Shown here: piece after piece, positions 5,777-5,881 of the stretch
Position numbering within the stretch: position 1 is the first letter of the stretch
Layout of the letters: each line of letters begins with the position of its first letter
Source: Oscillospiraceae bacterium
Lineage (GTDB): Bacteria; Bacillota; Clostridia; Oscillospirales; Ruminococcaceae
DNA: 5,881 bases
Direction: 5' to 3'
Assembly: GCA_009776345.1 (NCBI GenBank)
Contig: WRLS01000128.1
Coordinates: forward strand, 1 to 5,881
Position numbers and translations under genes: made by a program
The notes under the pieces: generated by a model
What the model was told of the DNA's origin: nothing
What the model saw: only the letters and a program-made list of their open reading frames with translations
Databases searched by the model: none

Positions 5777-5809
5777 CCTGAATCCTTGTTTCCTGAAACC
5801 TTAATCCTG
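5777..5809 (+). repeat. Degenerate CCTnAAn-type heptamer array
   Basis: CCTGAAT (5777-5783), CCTTGTTT (5784-5791), CCTGAAA (5792-5798), CCTTAAT (5799-5805) and CCTG continue at a 7-8-base period. This is a diverged member of the heptamer family seen at 3333-3363. It lies between parS and the rightward promoter. Confidence 0.55.
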
Positions 5810-5825
5810 CGGCGTTTCACGCCGC
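5809..5825. repeat. GCGGCG/CGCCGC hairpin
   Basis: A 6-bp all-GC stem, GCGGCG (5809-5814) with CGCCGC (5820-5825), closes a TTTCA loop. It stands four bases before the -35 of the rightward promoter. No clear T-run follows. It may insulate the promoter from read-through or be a simple extragenic repeat. Confidence 0.4.
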
Positions 5826-5828
5826 TGT

Positions 5829-5857
5829 TTGACATCCGCCTATTTTGGGTATACAAT
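5829..5857 (+). promoter_or_regulatory. SigA-type promoter reading out of the window
   Basis: A perfect -35 TTGACA (5829-5834) and a -10 TACAAT (5852-5857, five of six) are separated by 17 bases, with a predicted start near 5864. It fires rightward, so a gene divergent from ilvE should begin just beyond 5881. Nothing of its coding sequence can be identified here. Confidence 0.75.
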
Positions 5858-5881
5858 ATACAGGGACAATCAAACCCGAGA

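Overview
The window looks like a chromosomal core-gene segment of a moderately GC-rich Bacillota, most likely a member of Clostridia. The polynucleotide phosphorylase resembles the Bacillus/Clostridium type ([35 protein letters not shown]). The Shine-Dalgarno sequences are strong and purine-rich, the promoters are SigA-like, and the longer gaps between genes are packed with short GC-rich hairpins and TAGGAAT/CCTAAAA heptamers. The lineage call is inference; there is no rRNA or other decisive marker.

Layout. At the left edge is an almost complete mntP (manganese exporter, +), missing only its first codon or two. A gap of about 300 bases follows, holding several inverted repeats and then a near-consensus promoter (700-728) with a structured 5' leader for rpsO. 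rpsO (ribosomal protein S15, +) and pnp (PNPase, +) form the widely conserved rpsO-pnp pair, 34 bases apart. pnp ends inside a heptamer repeat array. A 506-base gene-free block (3288-3793) follows, made of repeats: a 14-bp hairpin flanked by heptamer arrays, a 219-bp segment bounded by 13-bp inverted repeats, and a series of perfect hairpins. On the minus strand, ilvE (branched-chain aminotransferase, BCAT type II) is followed after 31 bases by a FAH-family hydrolase/tautomerase gene, probably as one transcript converging on pnp. At the right edge, the region upstream of ilvE holds a minus-strand promoter, a 22-bp perfect palindrome containing a canonical ParB/Spo0J parS site, degenerate heptamers, and a + strand promoter firing out of the window toward an unseen divergent gene.

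How the parts relate. rpsO-pnp couples ribosome assembly with mRNA turnover. The rpsO leader can be folded into a three-way junction plus a helix covering the ribosome-binding site, as expected for S15 autoregulation. ilvE and the FAH-family enzyme both act on 2-oxo/enol acids, but no shared pathway can be claimed. The parS site suggests that this segment lies in the origin-proximal part of the chromosome.

I see no defence system, CRISPR array, tRNA, rRNA or transposase. The most informative signals are the parS site, the rpsO leader, and the repeat-built 3' end of pnp with its repeat-filled downstream region. None of these amounts to a clearly undescribed biological system.
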